This document shows, piece after piece, positions 1 to 7,039 of a stretch of DNA of 20,017 nt (within the stretch, counting starts at the first letter, position 1; each line of letters starts with the position of its first letter). The notes beneath the pieces were generated by a model. It did not search any database. It had not been told where the DNA came from and worked only from the letters and a program-made list of their open reading frames with translations. Source of the DNA: JBAXAM01 sp964565935. Its GTDB lineage: Bacteria; Pseudomonadota; Gammaproteobacteria; UBA9339. The stretch spans positions 1 through 20,017 of the forward strand of contig CAZMGW010000020.1 of assembly GCA_964565935.1 (NCBI GenBank). Direction: 5' to 3'. Position numbers and translations under genes: made by a program.

Positions 1-332
1 GTACATCTATTGTAAAAGGGCTTCATGGCAGTATTATGGCGGCTTCAGAAATGGTACATGGTGTTGCCATTGCAAAAAGACTTACAGGGGCTGGTAGTAA
101 AAATTTTGGCGGGGGATTAACCGTAAATCTTACTGCTAACTCTTATCCTGTAGCCATGGAAGATGGCATTGGGGCTGCATTGACAAGCACCTCTGGTTTT
201 ACTGCAACCGTATCCGCAAACTCTATTCGATATGACGCAGATGGCGGCACCGCAGGAACCTGTAGTGTTACCTATAATATTGGCCCAGCCGACGCGATAC
301 CAACTTACAATTATGTAAACAGCGGCTGCTAG
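1..332 (+). CDS. MSHA-like type IV pilin, 5'-truncated by window edge
   Basis: This is the C-terminal part of a type IV pilin subunit. The reading frame is open from base 3, before the first ATG at 36, and matches the intact pilin at 510-953 codon for codon, so the real start lies outside the window. Over the last 98 residues the two copies are about 84% identical by eye (16 differences). Seen directly: a Gly/Thr/Ser-rich globular domain, and two cysteines, one in a TCSVTY motif and one as the last residue, which probably form the C-terminal disulfide loop typical of pilins. The prepilin leader and hydrophobic alpha1 helix are missing only because of the window edge. The tandem arrangement suggests alternative or minor/major subunits. 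No frameshift is visible. An MshA-like assignment rests on the family resemblance of the paralogue's N-terminus. Confidence 0.85.
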   Translation, partial: TSIVKGLHGSIMAASEMVHGVAIAKRLTGAGSKNFGGGLTVNLTANSYPVAMEDGIGAALTSTSGFTATVSANSIRYDADGGTAGTCSVTYNIGPADAIPTYNYVNSGC

Positions 333-398
333 TGGCATTACAGAGGTCAAATGCCAGGGAATTTTGCAATAAGAAAACTCTAAAAACAGTTTTTCTTC
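333..398 (+). terminator. Two weak hairpins after first pilin gene
   Basis: Directly after the stop codon lies a 7-bp stem (TGGCATT at 333-339 with AATGCCA at 350-356, 10-nt loop). A second, A/T-rich imperfect stem follows (AAGAAAACT at 371-379 with AGTTTTTCTT at 389-398). Neither has a clean T-tract, so termination would be partial. They could also act as 3'-end stabilising structures on the pilin mRNA. Confidence 0.3.
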
Positions 399-418
399 CA
401 TTGTAATATCTTTTGTCC

Positions 419-424
419 TATAAT
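419..424 (+). promoter_or_regulatory. Possible -10 box for second pilin
   Basis: A perfect TATAAT lies 85 bases before the start codon of the intact pilin. No convincing -35 hexamer sits at 16-18 bp spacing (the region reads TTCTTCCATTG). I also looked for a sigma-54 -24/-12 site, common for pilin genes, and did not find one. If used, it gives a leader of about 80 nt. Confidence 0.3.
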
Positions 425-509
425 ATGCCTTGTGCTAATTATTAGCTGTTTTTAAATAACTTACTTCAAGTAGGCAATATAAACAAATTCATCACAGAGG
501 ATATTATTT

Positions 510-953
510 ATGAGAAAACAAGGCGGTTTTACTTTGATGGAATTAATTATAGTGATAGTCGTTCTTGGGATTTTATCGGCGTTTGCGATCCCAAAGTATA
601 TGAGCCTAGATAAAGAGGCTCGTACATCTATTGTAAAAGGGCTTCATGGCAGTATTATGGCGGCTTCAGAAATGGTGCATGGCGTTGCTCTTGCAAAAGG
701 ATTAACAGGAGCTGGAAGTAAAAATTTAGGCAGTGGATTAACTGTAAATGTTACTGCTAACTCCTACCCAACACCCACAGCAGATGGCATTGGAACCGCA
801 TTGACCAGCACTTCTGGTTTTACAGCAACCGTAACTGCAAACTCCATTAGATATGATGCGGATGGTGGTACAGCAGAAACCTGTAGTGTTACATATAATA
901 TTAGCCCGGCCGACGCAACACCAACTTACAGTTATGTAAATACTGGCTGTTAG
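510..953 (+). CDS. MSHA-like type IV pilin (prepilin)
   Basis: Structural subunit of a type IV pilus or MSHA-type pilus, inserted in the inner membrane as prepilin, cleaved and methylated by PilD, then polymerised. The 147-residue product begins MRKQGG|FTLMEL, the class III leader with the cleavage site after Gly6 and Glu5 of the mature protein (E11), followed by a hydrophobic alpha1 (about residues 7-28) ending in IPKYMSL. The AIPK...D motif and the following KGLHGSIMAA region resemble MshA. C125 and C147 probably form the C-terminal disulfide. The start is supported by a CAGAGG ribosome-binding site at 495-500. It follows a truncated paralogue by 177 bp and is followed by a strong terminator, so it is monocistronic or the last gene of a pilin tandem. 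The pilus machinery genes at 16976-19835 have their own, different pilin. Confidence 0.9.
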   Translation: MRKQGGFTLMELIIVIVVLGILSAFAIPKYMSLDKEARTSIVKGLHGSIMAASEMVHGVALAKGLTGAGSKNLGSGLTVNVTANSYPTPTADGIGTALTSTSGFTATVTANSIRYDADGGTAETCSVTYNISPADATPTYSYVNTGC

Positions 954-973
954 TCGACTCTTTTCATGCTCTT

Positions 974-1014
974 AAAAGCCCACAAACCCCAAAAGGTATG
1001 TGGGCTTTTTTTTT
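974..1014 (+). terminator. Rho-independent terminator after pilin
   Basis: An 11-bp perfect stem (AAAAGCCCACA at 974-984, TGTGGGCTTTT at 999-1009) is followed by a run of T to 1014. This is a textbook intrinsic terminator 21 bp after the pilin stop codon. Confidence 0.92.
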
Positions 1015-1058
1015 AAAATCTAGTACAATTAATCAATATCTTTTATCCGGGACCTGAT

Positions 1059-1859
1059 ATGCGCTGCGTTTCTTTTTGCCCAACTGAAAGCTATCGTTTA
1101 ACTGCAATTGCCGGTTTCTTCCGCGCCAAAAGCTACATCATTAAACAATATCGCAAAGTATTACACATTTCTTACCCTTCAAGAGAAGGAGATATTTTTA
1201 TTTTCTCTTATGGCTGCCTTGTCACCTGGGGTTTAAGCAATATCGAAGAAAAGCAATTACTTGAACAACTAAACCCTTTCTCAACCAACCCCTTACCAGC
1301 CATAGAAATTGGTCATTTTGTCTATAGATACGGTGACCGCACTGAAATGGCAACTCACGAGCGTTTTAACATTGATATCATCATGTTGGAATCGGAAAGC
1401 ACTCAACTAAAACTCGCAATTTCTTATGGACTTGCGCAATCAATTCAGCTTGAATCATACGAAAGCGCCGTACAAAAAACTATTGAACAAAACGCTCATT
1501 ACCCAGAACAAGTAGCCAGAAAAGGCTCTATCTCCTTGTCCCAAAAAGAAATTTCGCGCCGCATGGGGCAAATTTTTCTCGCTCGCAGCTCAATCAATTT
1601 AAATAGTGAATATTTAGCCGCCCCGGAGTACTTTTGGGAACACCCAAGCCTTGAAGATTATTACAACATGAGCGAAAAGTTTTTGGACATTCCGCGGCGT
1701 GTTTCGACGCTTAACCAAAAACTTGATGTTCTCCATGAATTATTCGACATGTTAAGCAGCCAGTTGCAATACCGCCACTCAAATATGCTTGAAATCATTA
1801 TTATTTTCTTAATTTTTGTTGAAATAGTATTAACTTTGATTGATAAATTTATAAAATAA
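1059..1859 (+). CDS. RMD1/YagE (DUF155) family protein
   Basis: Conserved protein of the RMD1/YagE (DUF155) family, whose bacterial members have no settled biochemical role; yeast relatives are organellar and linked to meiotic division or mitochondrial function. Family signatures are visible in order: N-terminal MRCVSFCPTESY; GDIFIFSYGCLVTWGL near residues 45-60; a KLAISYGLAQSIQLE block; an SLSQKEISRRMGQIFLARS stretch leading into INLNSEYLAAPEYFWEHPSLE; LNQKLDVLHELFDML; and a single C-terminal membrane anchor (about residues 243-262, IIIIFLIFVEIVLTLI). Length 266 is typical for the family. The start fits the family N-terminus although the ribosome-binding site (CCGGGA) is poor. The stop is 22 bp before the kbl start, so it may be cotranscribed with kbl-tdh. 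Confidence 0.88.
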   Translation: MRCVSFCPTESYRLTAIAGFFRAKSYIIKQYRKVLHISYPSREGDIFIFSYGCLVTWGLSNIEEKQLLEQLNPFSTNPLPAIEIGHFVYRYGDRTEMATHERFNIDIIMLESESTQLKLAISYGLAQSIQLESYESAVQKTIEQNAHYPEQVARKGSISLSQKEISRRMGQIFLARSSINLNSEYLAAPEYFWEHPSLEDYYNMSEKFLDIPRRVSTLNQKLDVLHELFDMLSSQLQYRHSNMLEIIIIFLIFVEIVLTLIDKFIK

Positions 1860-1881
1860 TCCCTTGAAAATAGGACATCTT

Positions 1882-3069
1882 ATGCCAAACACATTTTATG
1901 ACCATTTAGCTGAAGAACTAAAAAAGCTACAAGAAACAGGACTTTACAAGCAAGAACGCATCATTACTTCGCCTCAAGGGGCAACAATTAAGACCTCCAA
2001 CGACAAAGTAATTAATATGTGCGCCAATAATTATTTGGGATTAGCCAACAATCAAGATCTTGTCGCAACAGCAAAAACATCATTAGACAAATATGGATTT
2101 GGCTTATCATCAGTCCGCTTTATCTGCGGCACTCAAGACATCCATAAAGAATTGGAAAAACGTCTTAGTCAATTTTTAGGCATGGAAGACACCATTCTTT
2201 ACTCATCCTGTTTCGACGCTAATGGTGGCTTATTTGAAGCACTACTTGCCCCCGAAGATGCGGTTATCAGCGATAGTTTAAATCACGCCAGCATTATCGA
2301 CGGGATAAGACTGTGCAAGGCACAAAAGTTTCGTTATGCCAATAATGACATGCAAGATTTAGAGCTCAAACTAAAAGATGCCAAAGATTGTCGCTATAAA
2401 ATGATTGTCACTGATGGCGTATTTTCAATGGACGGCACTATTACCAATTTACCTGCAATTTGTGAATTGGCAGCTCGTTACGATGCGATGGTAGTAGTTG
2501 ACGATTCGCATGCCGTTGGTTTTATGGGTGAAAATGGCCGTGGGACGCATGAATACCACAACGTCATGGGAAAAGTTGATATTATAACTGGAACTTTAGG
2601 CAAAGCCCTGGGCGGTGCATCTGGAGGCTATACCAGCGGCAAAAAAGAAGTCATTGATTGGTTAAGACAAAAATCAAGACCGTATTTATTTTCAAATACT
2701 CTGGCTCCAGCAATCGCCGCTACTTCAATTAAAGTCCTTGATTTACTTGAAGAAAATCATAACTTGCGCAAAAAATTAAAAGATAATGCGGCATATTTCA
2801 GAAAAGGATTACAAGAACTCGGGTTTAATATTATCCCTGGAGAACACCCAATTATTCCGGTGATGCTTGGCGAAGAAAAGCTCGCAAAAACTATGGCAGA
2901 TAAGTTGCTAAACGAAGGGGTTTATGTGATCGGTTTTTCTTATCCTGTGGTCCCTCAGGGTAAGGCCAGGATTCGCACTCAGGTTTCTGCTGCACACGAA
3001 AAAGAACATTTAGACAAGGCACTAAGCGCCTTTGCGAAAGTTGGAAAAGATTTAGGCGTTATCAACTAA
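1882..3069 (+). CDS. kbl: Glycine C-acetyltransferase (2-amino-3-ketobutyrate CoA ligase)
   Basis: A PLP-dependent alpha-oxoamine synthase that cleaves 2-amino-3-ketobutyrate, the product of Tdh, with CoA to glycine and acetyl-CoA. The 395-residue product follows E. coli Kbl almost throughout: CANNYLGLA, VRFICGTQ, SSCFDANGG, DSLNHASIIDG, VDDSHAVG and the PLP-lysine motif GTLGKALGG with K241. A longer reading frame from a TTG at 1864 exists, but the ATG at 1882 matches the family N-terminus (MPNTFYDHL against MRGEFYQQL) and has an AGGAC ribosome-binding site at 1872-1876, so I use it. It is followed 16 bp later by tdh, the standard kbl-tdh operon. Nothing is missing or broken. Confidence 0.97.
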   Translation: MPNTFYDHLAEELKKLQETGLYKQERIITSPQGATIKTSNDKVINMCANNYLGLANNQDLVATAKTSLDKYGFGLSSVRFICGTQDIHKELEKRLSQFLGMEDTILYSSCFDANGGLFEALLAPEDAVISDSLNHASIIDGIRLCKAQKFRYANNDMQDLELKLKDAKDCRYKMIVTDGVFSMDGTITNLPAICELAARYDAMVVVDDSHAVGFMGENGRGTHEYHNVMGKVDIITGTLGKALGGASGGYTSGKKEVIDWLRQKSRPYLFSNTLAPAIAATSIKVLDLLEENHNLRKKLKDNAAYFRKGLQELGFNIIPGEHPIIPVMLGEEKLAKTMADKLLNEGVYVIGFSYPVVPQGKARIRTQVSAAHEKEHLDKALSAFAKVGKDLGVIN

Positions 3070-3085
3070 AACAAGGAACAAGCAA

Positions 3086-4111
3086 ATGAAATCACTAGCA
3101 AAACTAAAAAAAGAAGTTGGCCTCTGGATGCAAGACGCCCCAATGCCTGAAATTGGCCCAAGTGACGTCTTAATTAAAATCAAAAAAACCGCAATCTGCG
3201 GCACTGATGTTCATATATATAATTGGGATGAATGGGCACAAAAAACCATTCCTGTGCCAATGATTATTGGCCATGAGTTCGTTGGTGAAATCGCCAACAT
3301 GGGCGAGGAAGTGCAAGGTTTCAAGCTGGGAGATCGCGTTTCGGGTGAGGGGCATATTTCCTGTGGTTTATGCCGCAATTGCAAGGCTGGACGCAGACAT
3401 TTATGTCGAAAAAACATCGGCGTTGGCGTTACCCGCCAAGGGTGCTTTGCGGAATATTTATCCATACCAGCAGTAAATGCCTATCCAATCCCTCCAGAAA
3501 TTAGCGATGATCTTGCATCAATTCTTGATCCATTTGGTAATGCTTCGCACGTTGCTTTGTCATTTGATTTGGTTGGCGAAGATGTATTAATTACCGGCGC
3601 CGGACCAATTGGCTTGATGGCCGCTGTCATTGCGCGTCATGTTGGTGCACGCTATATTGTCATTACTGATATAAATGAATATCGGCTAGATTTAGCACGA
3701 AAATTAGGCTTCACTCAATCCATTAATATCAAACATGACTCCATAGAAAAAGCCATGAAAGATCTGAATATGAAAGAAGGTTTTGATGTTGGTTTTGAAA
3801 TGTCTGGTAATGCCCAAGCATTTAATATGATGCTAGAAAACATGAATCATGCGGGTAAAATAGCGTTACTTGGCTTTCTGCCCCAAACAACGACAATTGA
3901 TTGGAATAAAATCATCATGAAGGGTTTGCTGGTCAAGGGTATTTACGGTCGCGAAATGTTTGAAACTTGGTACAAAATGATAGCCATGCTGCAAAGCGGC
4001 TTGAACATTGACCCAATTATAACCCACCACTTTGCTGTCGATGATTTCACTAAAGGTTTTGAAACAATGCGTTCGGGTAAAAGCGGCAAGGTGATTTTAA
4101 ACTGGACCTAA
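3086..4111 (+). CDS. tdh: L-threonine 3-dehydrogenase
   Basis: A zinc-dependent, NAD+-linked medium-chain dehydrogenase that oxidises L-threonine to 2-amino-3-ketobutyrate, which Kbl then cleaves. The length of 341 residues equals that of E. coli Tdh. Catalytic zinc ligands C38, H63 and E64 are present, as are the four structural-zinc cysteines C93, C96, C99 and C107. The NAD-binding Rossmann motif GAGPIG sits near residue 170, and the family stretch GIYGREMFETWYKM is intact. An AAGGAA ribosome-binding site precedes the ATG. It is cotranscribed with kbl; a promoter for the next gene starts four bases after its stop codon. Confidence 0.97.
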   Translation: MKSLAKLKKEVGLWMQDAPMPEIGPSDVLIKIKKTAICGTDVHIYNWDEWAQKTIPVPMIIGHEFVGEIANMGEEVQGFKLGDRVSGEGHISCGLCRNCKAGRRHLCRKNIGVGVTRQGCFAEYLSIPAVNAYPIPPEISDDLASILDPFGNASHVALSFDLVGEDVLITGAGPIGLMAAVIARHVGARYIVITDINEYRLDLARKLGFTQSINIKHDSIEKAMKDLNMKEGFDVGFEMSGNAQAFNMMLENMNHAGKIALLGFLPQTTTIDWNKIIMKGLLVKGIYGREMFETWYKMIAMLQSGLNIDPIITHHFAVDDFTKGFETMRSGKSGKVILNWT

Positions 4112-4114
4112 AAT

Positions 4115-4143
4115 TTAGCACCAGGAGAATTTTCTGCTATAAT
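4115..4143 (+). promoter_or_regulatory. Sigma-70 promoter for yciB (extended -10)
   Basis: TTAGCA (4115-4120), a 17-bp spacer and a perfect TATAAT (4138-4143) preceded by TG one base upstream give a good extended -10 promoter. Transcription would start near 4150, leaving about a 19-nt leader with the AAGAGGA ribosome-binding site of the downstream gene. This allows yciB expression independent of kbl-tdh. Confidence 0.65.
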
Positions 4144-4168
4144 GTGTACTATTAAAGAGGAAAATAGC

Positions 4169-4711
4169 ATGAAATTATTATTTAATTTTCTCCCTATCTT
4201 GTTGTTTTTTATAGGTTATAAGTTTTATGGCATCTACACCGCGACCATAGTGGCCATGGTTGCTTCACTGTTGCAGGTTGGATTCTTCTGGTTTAAACAT
4301 CGTCGTGTCGAACTCACCCACACCATCACCTTGATTTTAATTTTGGTACTTGGAACAGCTACTTTGCTCTCCCATAATACCCTCTTTATTAAATGGAAGC
4401 CTACGGCGATTTACTGGGTTTTTTCATTGCTATTCTTAGGATCACAAATAATAGGCGATAAAACATTTATTCAACGTTTAATGGATAACAAGATTACTTT
4501 GCCGCAAAATGTCTGGCAACGACTCAACTTGAGCTGGGCCATATTTTTTGGTCTTATGGGAGCAGTTAATATTTACATCGCTTACAAGTTCAGTACTGAT
4601 ATTTGGGTCAACTTTAAGCTATTCGGCACCTTAGGTAGCACCGTTGTCTTTGGGATATTGCAGTCACTTTATATGGCGAAGCATCTAAAGCAGCAACCAC
4701 AAGAAGAGTAA
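4169..4711 (+). CDS. yciB: Inner membrane septation protein A family (YciB/IspZ)
   Basis: Polytopic inner-membrane protein of the YciB/IspZ family, linked in enterobacteria and Shigella to cell-envelope synthesis and septation. The sequence tracks E. coli YciB along its whole length: N-terminal NFLPILLFFIGYKFYGIYTAT, then HNTLFIKWKPT, GDKTFIQRLM, LPQNVWQRLNLSWAIFF, NIYIAYKFSTDIWVNFKLFG. About five hydrophobic segments are visible. An in-frame ATG at 4142 lies inside the -10 box region and would add nine residues. The ATG at 4169 fits the family N-terminus and the AAGAGGA ribosome-binding site at 4155-4161, giving 180 residues. It converges with the ferritin-like gene. Confidence 0.93.
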   Translation: MKLLFNFLPILLFFIGYKFYGIYTATIVAMVASLLQVGFFWFKHRRVELTHTITLILILVLGTATLLSHNTLFIKWKPTAIYWVFSLLFLGSQIIGDKTFIQRLMDNKITLPQNVWQRLNLSWAIFFGLMGAVNIYIAYKFSTDIWVNFKLFGTLGSTVVFGILQSLYMAKHLKQQPQEE

Positions 4712-4728
4712 GTTACTACAAAAACTAA

Positions 4729-4753
4729 CCGGCCCGTTTTTACAACAGGCCGG
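4729..4753. terminator. GC-rich hairpin between convergent genes
   Basis: CCGGCC (4729-4734) pairs with GGCCGG (4748-4753) around a 13-nt loop between the convergent yciB and ferritin-like genes. The stem is short and flanked only by A-rich and AATTCT sequence, so it is a plausible but weak bidirectional terminator. Confidence 0.45.
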
Positions 4754-4762
4754 AATTCTAAG

Positions 4763-5206
4763 CTAGAGCCCTAATAACGCTGCAAGCTCGGTTACGTGCT
4801 CTTGTTCGTCAAGAATAATATGACGCACTTCATGCTCCAGCGTTTCAAAAGAATATGGGAAACTTTCTTTGCTCTCAATAATTTTGGCATAGATTTGTTT
4901 ATAAAAATCAATGGCTGCTTTTTCATCTTGCAGATTAACTTTTAAAATATTTTCCGTAGTGTTGGCTTTGTGTGTTGGCGCCAACTCCATTGTTGGTTCC
5001 CCGCCAAGATAGCTGGTGATTAAAGTGCGGAATTTTTCTTCATGCTTAGCTTCATCGCCGGCAATTTCTTTGAGTCTTTCAATTATTGCCTCAGAATTCA
5101 AACCCTTAATCAAATCTGCTTGTGCTAGGTATTGTATTCTAGCTGCATGTTCCAAGCGCAAAGCTTGGTTTAACATGGTTACTAATTCTTCGTTGATATT
5201 TGCCAT
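4763..5206 (-). CDS. Ferritin-like diiron-domain protein
   Basis: A four-helix-bundle protein of the ferritin-like superfamily, probably binding a diiron centre for iron storage or oxidative defence in the cytoplasm. Ligand-like residues are visible in the canonical pattern: E19 (in RLEHAARIQY), E52 and H55 (GDEAKHEEKF), E95 (NLQDEKAAIDFY), and E134 with H137 (LDEQEHVTEL). Its 147 residues are close to bacterioferritin length, but I see no clear haem-binding Met and the sequence is not obviously Bfr or Dps, so no symbol is given. The frame could extend 19 codons upstream. The ATG at 5206 is preferred because AGGAG lies six bases before it and the four-helix domain starts there. An extended -10 promoter and a small palindrome lie upstream. 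Confidence 0.82.
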   Translation of the reverse strand: MANINEELVTMLNQALRLEHAARIQYLAQADLIKGLNSEAIIERLKEIAGDEAKHEEKFRTLITSYLGGEPTMELAPTHKANTTENILKVNLQDEKAAIDFYKQIYAKIIESKESFPYSFETLEHEVRHIILDEQEHVTELAALLGL

Positions 5207-5242
5207 TTTAAATCTCCTATTAAAATAAAAAATTGTTTGCGA

Positions 5243-5262
5243 AATACTGGGGTATTGTAACA
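5243..5262 (-). promoter_or_regulatory. Extended -10 promoter with overlapping palindrome
   Basis: On the minus strand TG-T-TACAAT (complement of 5254-5262) is an extended -10 box about 50 bp before the ferritin-like start codon. A perfect interrupted palindrome, AATAC-4-GTATT at 5243-5256, overlaps the -10 box and the predicted start point, where a repressor would act. It does not match a Fur box by eye. No -35 box is evident. Confidence 0.4.
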
Positions 5263-5312
5263 TTTAACCCTTAAGCAATCACTTGAAAAAACAATTAAAT
5301 AAAAAACATCAT

Positions 5313-5405
5313 TGGCGGAGAGGGTGGGATTCGAACCCACGGAAAACCTTCCGGCTTTCAACCGATTTCGAGTCGGTCCCGTTATGACCACTTCGGTACC
5401 TCTCC
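5313..5405 (-). tRNA. tRNA-Ser (anticodon CGA)
   Basis: The minus strand folds as a class II (long variable arm) tRNA. The acceptor is GGAGAGG (complement of 5399-5405) pairing with CCTCTCC (complement of 5317-5323), discriminator G, with CCA encoded at 5313-5315. The anticodon loop CTCGAAA gives CGA (complement of 5368-5370), reading UCG serine codons. The T-arm GGTTCGAATCC is intact and the variable arm pairs. It lies just upstream of, and in the same direction as, the ferritin-like gene. Confidence 0.96.
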
Positions 5406-5406
5406 T

Positions 5407-5773
5407 ACTAAAAAACTCTCATTCCTCAAGATAAACACTTCCAAGTAACATTCATTTTGCCATTCTTAATCAGATCAGCCGCAACACGCTTGTCTAAAAA
5501 AGCCAATTTTCACCACTAAACATGACTCTTTTTAACACTAGACACGCAATACCTTGACTACAAAACACGATACAATCAGAATTAGATCCTAGTAACATGG
5601 CTTTAAAGTTATTATCACATTTTCTAATATAAACAAAATGTATCAGAACCAACACCCAATCTCAACTGAAACTCTTTTACAAGCTGTAAAGACCATTTAC
5701 CCATGGAAAACCATTGGTATGAATTTCTAAATCTATTCAACTTTTAGTACTACAACATGAGGTTAAATAAAAT
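5407..5773. other. Gene-free intergenic stretch
   Basis: This 367-bp AT-rich stretch lies between the divergent tRNA-Ser(CGA) and the propeller gene. The only start-to-stop frame I noticed is a 14-codon one at 5703-5747, with nothing to support it. TTGACT (5554-5559) and TACAAT (5571-5576) occur, but only 11 bp apart, so they do not form a standard promoter. I see no repeats, tRNA or clear hairpin. It presumably holds the promoters of both flanking genes. Confidence 0.5.
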
Positions 5774-6598
5774 ATGAACCATTCAGTAGTTAAAAAAGTG
5801 GGGTTATACCCGCTAATATTTTTTATGCTGATATCTACTATACCCCCTTGTTACGCTTACTGGAAGCTGTCATTACCCGAACAAACGCCAGTAACGTCTT
5901 GTTTTTTAAGAGAATATTCGTATTATATATCCACTGGTACGGTTTTTAGAATTAAAGACGTGGATTTTAAAAATCCTACAATAATAACCCGTGGATTAGA
6001 GGAGAAACGGGCACATGCTTTATTTTTTTATAATGACAAGATATACGTTGGTACTAATAAGGGAGTTTTCAAACTCACCGACGACACGATGGGTTGGGAG
6101 GACATTAGCGGAAAGATGTTAGCAAACAAATGCATAAACTCTTTATGTTCACATAATGGTTGTTTATATGCTGGAACTGGCAGTGGCGTTTTCAAACTCG
6201 ACACCGACTTAACAAGCTGGATAGAAGTACCAGGGTTAGAATTCAAATTAGTAAAAGCCGTGTATTCACATGGTGATTCTTTATATGCTGGAACTATTGG
6301 CCATGGTGTTTTCAAAATCAACACGGATGAACAATGGACAGAATTTAATACCGGACTCCCGACTACAATTAGCGTAAATGCTTTATACTCATATGACGAT
6401 TGTTTGTATGCGGGAACTAGTAATGGGGTTTTTAAACTCGACGCGGATACGAAAAGTTGGCAAGAATTTAATGTTGGATTTCAAGATCAAGGAAAAAACA
6501 CGATAGTGCATACTTTATGTTCGGATATAAATTATTTATACGCCCAAACTAAGTGGGGATATTTTAGAACAAAAACCCGACAAGAAACATCGGAATGA
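5774..6598 (+). CDS. Secreted beta-propeller-like repeat protein, orphan
   Basis: I do not recognise a named family. The 274-residue product has a signal peptide (basic start, hydrophobic residues 10-24, likely cleavage CYA|YW after A28), so it should be exported to the periplasm or outside. The mature part is made of about five or six repeats of roughly 40 residues with the core [hydrophobic]-Y-[AV]GT-xxGVFK[LI]: strands at about 90-100, 131-141, 170-181, 211-221 and a degenerate one at 255-264. This pattern resembles WD40/two-component-regulator-type propeller blades; five to six blades may be too few to close a ring. The start has a GAGGTT ribosome-binding site. No partner gene is adjacent; it converges with the short lipoprotein gene. 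It could be an exported effector or adhesion/binding protein, which is inference only. Confidence 0.7.
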   Translation: MNHSVVKKVGLYPLIFFMLISTIPPCYAYWKLSLPEQTPVTSCFLREYSYYISTGTVFRIKDVDFKNPTIITRGLEEKRAHALFFYNDKIYVGTNKGVFKLTDDTMGWEDISGKMLANKCINSLCSHNGCLYAGTGSGVFKLDTDLTSWIEVPGLEFKLVKAVYSHGDSLYAGTIGHGVFKINTDEQWTEFNTGLPTTISVNALYSYDDCLYAGTSNGVFKLDADTKSWQEFNVGFQDQGKNTIVHTLCSDINYLYAQTKWGYFRTKTRQETSE

Positions 6599-6622
6599 TT
6601 CAACAGAGCTACTATTTGCCAC

Positions 6623-6862
6623 CTATTTACCCAAATTACTCCCTGGTGGCAAAATTGAAACATTCGAGGAATTATCACCGGCTTTAGGCACTGGGTAATG
6701 ATCTTCAATCACACTTTTATTCATATCAGAGGGTAAAGTTAAAGACTTACCGTATGTGGGAGCGTTTTTGTACTGATCAGATTTATCAAGCTTGCGCATG
6801 GCGCCACACCCAACCAACAAAAAAATTACACCAAAAATGACGCTAAATTTTAAATATCTCAT
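6623..6862 (-). CDS. Small BamC-like (NlpB N-terminal) lipoprotein
   Basis: A 79-residue lipoprotein: basic start MRYLK, hydrophobic stretch, lipobox LVGC with the acylated Cys19, hence a mature chain of 61 residues. Motifs after the Cys (YKNAP..GKSLTLPSDM, then HYPVPKAG, ILPPGS) resemble the unstructured N-terminal tail of BamC/NlpB, the part that lies along BamD. No helix-grip domains follow, so only the tail is encoded. The ribosome-binding site GGTGGAG precedes the ATG. Some gammaproteobacteria carry reduced BamC, but I cannot verify that here; a generic small lipoprotein remains possible. The gene lies alone, convergent with the propeller gene, with a long palindrome directly upstream. 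An imperfect hairpin (6615-6623/6645-6653) covers its 3' end. Confidence 0.65.
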   Translation of the reverse strand: MRYLKFSVIFGVIFLLVGCGAMRKLDKSDQYKNAPTYGKSLTLPSDMNKSVIEDHYPVPKAGDNSSNVSILPPGSNLGK

Positions 6863-6900
6863 TTATCTCCACCTATTAAAAAATATTCTATGAGCCTATC

Positions 6901-7032
6901 CATAAACTCAGCTCAGCTGAGACAGAAAGCGCTGATTTTCGAGAGAATCGCATCGCAGCATACTTTGTATAGGTATGTGAGAAGCGAATCGCAGAAAATC
7001 AGTGCTTTATGGCCAGCATAGTAGAGTTTATG
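6901..7032. repeat. Long imperfect inverted repeat (about 60-bp arms)
   Basis: The two halves are imperfectly self-complementary along about 60 bp each. CATAAACTC (6901-6909) pairs with GAGTTTATG (7024-7032), CTGATTTTC (6932-6940) with GAAAATCAG (6994-7002), AATCGC with GCGATT, and the inner GCATAC with GTATGT. The turn is near 6964-6972. It fills the space between perM (stop at 7040) and the lipoprotein gene upstream region. It encodes nothing visible. It looks like a MITE or palindromic intergenic unit and may act as a terminator or mRNA-stabilising structure after perM. Confidence 0.75.
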
Positions 7033-7039
7033 CTAGATT

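Noticed and set aside
333..509. Sigma-54 promoter for the pilin gene
   Set aside because: I checked the region for GG-N10-GC; the TTGCA-like word at 364-368 lacks the GG at the right distance.
1864..1881. TTG start for kbl six codons upstream
   Set aside because: The family N-terminus and the AGGAC ribosome-binding site point to the ATG at 1882.
5182..5391. Minus-strand frame over tRNA-Ser(CGA) and the ferritin leader
   Set aside because: It covers the tRNA and the promoter of the ferritin-like gene; a shadow frame.
5554..5576. TTGACT...TACAAT as a promoter for the propeller gene
   Set aside because: The spacer is 11 bp, too short for sigma-70.
6615..6653. Intrinsic terminator between the propeller and lipoprotein genes
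   Set aside because: The 9-bp stem TTTGCCACC/GGTGGCAAA has a 21-nt loop, lies partly inside the lipoprotein coding region and has no T-tract on either strand.
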